Source of the DNA: RH-AL1 sp050013235
GTDB lineage: Bacteria > Pseudomonadota > Alphaproteobacteria > Rhizobiales > Beijerinckiaceae
Reading direction: 5' to 3'
Assembly: GCA_050013235.1 (NCBI GenBank)
Contig: JBEKFQ010000009.1
Span: forward strand, 1-64,000
Length of the DNA: 64,000 bases
The stretch's first letter is position 1. Every line of letters begins with the position of its first letter. Below the pieces are notes generated by a model that saw only the letters and a program-made list of their open reading frames with translations, had not been told where the DNA came from and searched no databases. The translations under genes were made by a program, and so were the position numbers. Shown here one piece after another: positions 62,343 to 64,000 of the stretch.

Positions 62343-64000
62343 ATGCTGGATAAACCAGCGCCTGTTCAAGACGCCCTCTTGCCGCCGGGGACTCTGCAGC
62401 CCGCGCCCGCGATTGCGCCGCCTGTTCAAGACGCGCTCGTGCCGGCAAAGACTCCGGCGCCCGTGCCCGCGGTTACGCCGCATGATCTCGACCGTATCTT
62501 GCACGTCTTACAAAGCCGCTTCACCGCCGGCCGGTCGCCAAGCACGGAGCCCATCGCCTTTCTCGATTGGGCGGCCCATGCCGCGGATGCGCCGTTTCAG
62601 ATGAGCGCCCTTGGCTTTAAGGCCTTCCATCAATGGCTCCGGCTTGCCGCGGCGGCGATCTCCCACGAACCTGTCATCAAGCCCCATCCCGACGACCGGC
62701 GCTTCGCCAGTGCCGCTTGGCGGGACAGGCCCTACGATCTCCTGACACAGGCCGTTCTTCTAGGCGAGGAATGGGTCGAGAGCGTCGTCCAAACACCAGG
62801 CGGAGTGGATAAGCACAACCGCGAAATCGTCGCCTTTACCGTAAGGCAATGGCTCGATTTCATCTCGCCCTCGAACATCCCGTGGCTCAATCCGGAAGTG
62901 ATCGAAGCGACCTGGTCGACCCAGGGTAGAAACCTCGTTACCGGACTGAACAATGCCCTGCGGGAACAATTTGCCGGCGTTTCGACCAAGCGGGATTTCA
63001 CCGTTGGCGTGGATCTCGCGGCAACGCCCGGCAAGGTCGTGTTTCGTAACGAATTGATCGAGCTGATCCAATATGCTCCCACGACTCCGGTCGTCGGCGC
63101 CGAGCCCGTGCTGATCGTACCCGCTTGGATCATGAAATATTATATTCTCGATCTCTCTCCAGCAAATTCCCTCATCCGCTGGCTGGTGAGCGAGGGACAT
63201 ACGGTTTTTGCGATTTCATGGCGCAATCCCGGCGCGGAAATGCGCGACACGCCGTTCGACGCTTATCGCGAGAAAGGCGTGATGGCTGCCATCGCCGCGA
63301 TTGATACCATTTGCGGTCACGCCAAAATTCACGCGACCGGCTATTGCCTTGGCGGCACGTTGCTAACAATCGCGGCCGCCGCCATGGCTCGCGACGGCGA
63401 CGACAGACTCGCGAGCCTGACGTTATTCGCGGCCCAAACAGATTTCACTGAAGCCGGCGAGCTGCAACTCTTCATCACCGAGGATCAGCTCGATTTCCTC
63501 AATGATGTCATGCATGCGCAAGGCTATCTCGACAGCTCGCAAATGGCCGGCGCTTTCGCGATGCTGCGCTCAAACGACCTCGTTTGGGCTCACGCGATCC
63601 GCGATTATCTTCTCGGCGAGCATGACGCACCCAACGATCTCATGTTCTGGAATGCCGATGGCACCCGGCTCCCGGCGCGCATGCATATCGAATATTTGCG
63701 GCATATGTTCCTGAATAACGATCTTGCGGAAGGACGTTTCCAAGCCGGAAGCCGGCCCGTCGAAATCGAGGACATCAAGCTTCCGATTTTCGTCGTGAGC
63801 ACGGAACACGATCACATCGCGCCTTGGCGTTCGGTCTTCAAGCTGCATATACTGAATAGCGGCGACGTGACCTTCGTTCTGACCTCCGGCGGTCATAATG
63901 CCGGGATTGTCAGCGAGCCGGGACATGCTGGGAGACATTTCCGCATTGGCACGCGCGCGGCCGGCACCCGGACGCGCGGCCCGGACGAATGGCAACACGA
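62343..64000 (+). CDS. Polyhydroxyalkanoate synthase PhaC-like, 3' end outside the window
   Basis: Polymerises hydroxyacyl-CoA into PHA storage granules. ATG 62343 lies behind GAGGAGTC. An N-terminal proline-rich stretch has two near-copies of PPVQDAL. The PhaC N domain follows (WRDRPYDLLTQAVLLGEEWV, FISPSNIPWLNPEV). The alpha/beta-hydrolase core has nucleophile C335 in the lipase-like box GYCLGG, the acid in STEHDHIAPW and histidine in SGGHNAGIVSEPG. At least 552 residues are present and the frame is still open at the window end. Confidence 0.9.
   Translation, partial: MLDKPAPVQDALLPPGTLQPAPAIAPPVQDALVPAKTPAPVPAVTPHDLDRILHVLQSRFTAGRSPSTEPIAFLDWAAHAADAPFQMSALGFKAFHQWLRLAAAAISHEPVIKPHPDDRRFASAAWRDRPYDLLTQAVLLGEEWVESVVQTPGGVDKHNREIVAFTVRQWLDFISPSNIPWLNPEVIEATWSTQGRNLVTGLNNALREQFAGVSTKRDFTVGVDLAATPGKVVFRNELIELIQYAPTTPVVGAEPVLIVPAWIMKYYILDLSPANSLIRWLVSEGHTVFAISWRNPGAEMRDTPFDAYREKGVMAAIAAIDTICGHAKIHATGYCLGGTLLTIAAAAMARDGDDRLASLTLFAAQTDFTEAGELQLFITEDQLDFLNDVMHAQGYLDSSQMAGAFAMLRSNDLVWAHAIRDYLLGEHDAPNDLMFWNADGTRLPARMHIEYLRHMFLNNDLAEGRFQAGSRPVEIEDIKLPIFVVSTEHDHIAPWRSVFKLHILNSGDVTFVLTSGGHNAGIVSEPGHAGRHFRIGTRAAGTRTRGPDEWQH

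Noticed and set aside
1..64000. CRISPR array or phage module
   Set aside because: No regularly spaced direct repeats and no phage structural or integrase genes were seen; the only tandem DNA repeats are TPR-coding.

Overview
The window looks like chromosomal DNA of a high-GC alphaproteobacterium of the order Hyphomicrobiales, most likely a Beijerinckiaceae-type methylotroph or alcohol oxidiser. This taxonomic reading is an inference from gene content: a lanthanide-type PQQ alcohol dehydrogenase with its c-type cytochrome and XoxJ-like protein, ActP with a DUF485 partner, LctP, a PHA synthase, and an ArsR-methyltransferase gene fused to a metF-metH operon. No rRNA or ribosomal-protein marker is present to confirm it.

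Layout. 0.1-2.9 kb: thiOSGE thiamine operon on the minus strand behind a TPP riboswitch. 3.0-6.0 kb: TrmO-like protein, lactate permease, METTL20-like methyltransferase. 6.1-11.8 kb: ArsR-methyltransferase regulator, metF and metH, overlapping and preceded by a palindromic operator. 11.9-12.2 kb: decayed transposase. 12.3-24.6 kb: two divergent arms of a PQQ alcohol oxidation locus. The minus arm is cytochrome, xoxJ-like, xoxF/exaF-like and a LuxR-type response regulator. The plus arm is a binding protein, a beta-propeller broken by an amber codon, a NosR-like flavo-iron-sulfur membrane protein, its ApbE flavinyltransferase, a FIST (NosP-like) protein and a NahK/ErcS'-like hybrid kinase. 25-28.3 kb: tRNA-Gly and the biotin genes bioD, bioF and bioA. 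28.5-34.4 kb: small secreted proteins, a pseudo-tRNA-Tyr, tRNA-Tyr, RlmB-like methyltransferase, DUF485-actP, strong hairpins and tRNA-Thr.

34.4-52.3 kb is accessory in character. It begins at tRNA-Thr and ends at a degenerate tRNA 3' half in the same orientation. It carries ISL3 and IS110 remnants, a truncated ABC binding protein, an amidase, an allophanate-hydrolase-like gene with an in-frame stop, a NitT/TauT-type ABC transporter, and a complete MdtABC-like RND pump with a divergent outer-membrane channel. No integrase is visible, so the island reading is tentative.

52.7-64 kb: a small lipoprotein, a TPR/SPINDLY-type glycosyltransferase, a calpain-like cysteine protease with two cadherin-like repeats directly followed by a type I secretion ABC exporter and HlyD adaptor (probably its own secretion system), and the start of a PHA synthase running off the window.

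The two points I find most worth pursuing are the wiring of a NO-sensor-like FIST/NahK pair and a flavinylated NosR-like electron-transfer protein into a PQQ alcohol dehydrogenase locus, and the calpain protease linked to a dedicated type I exporter.
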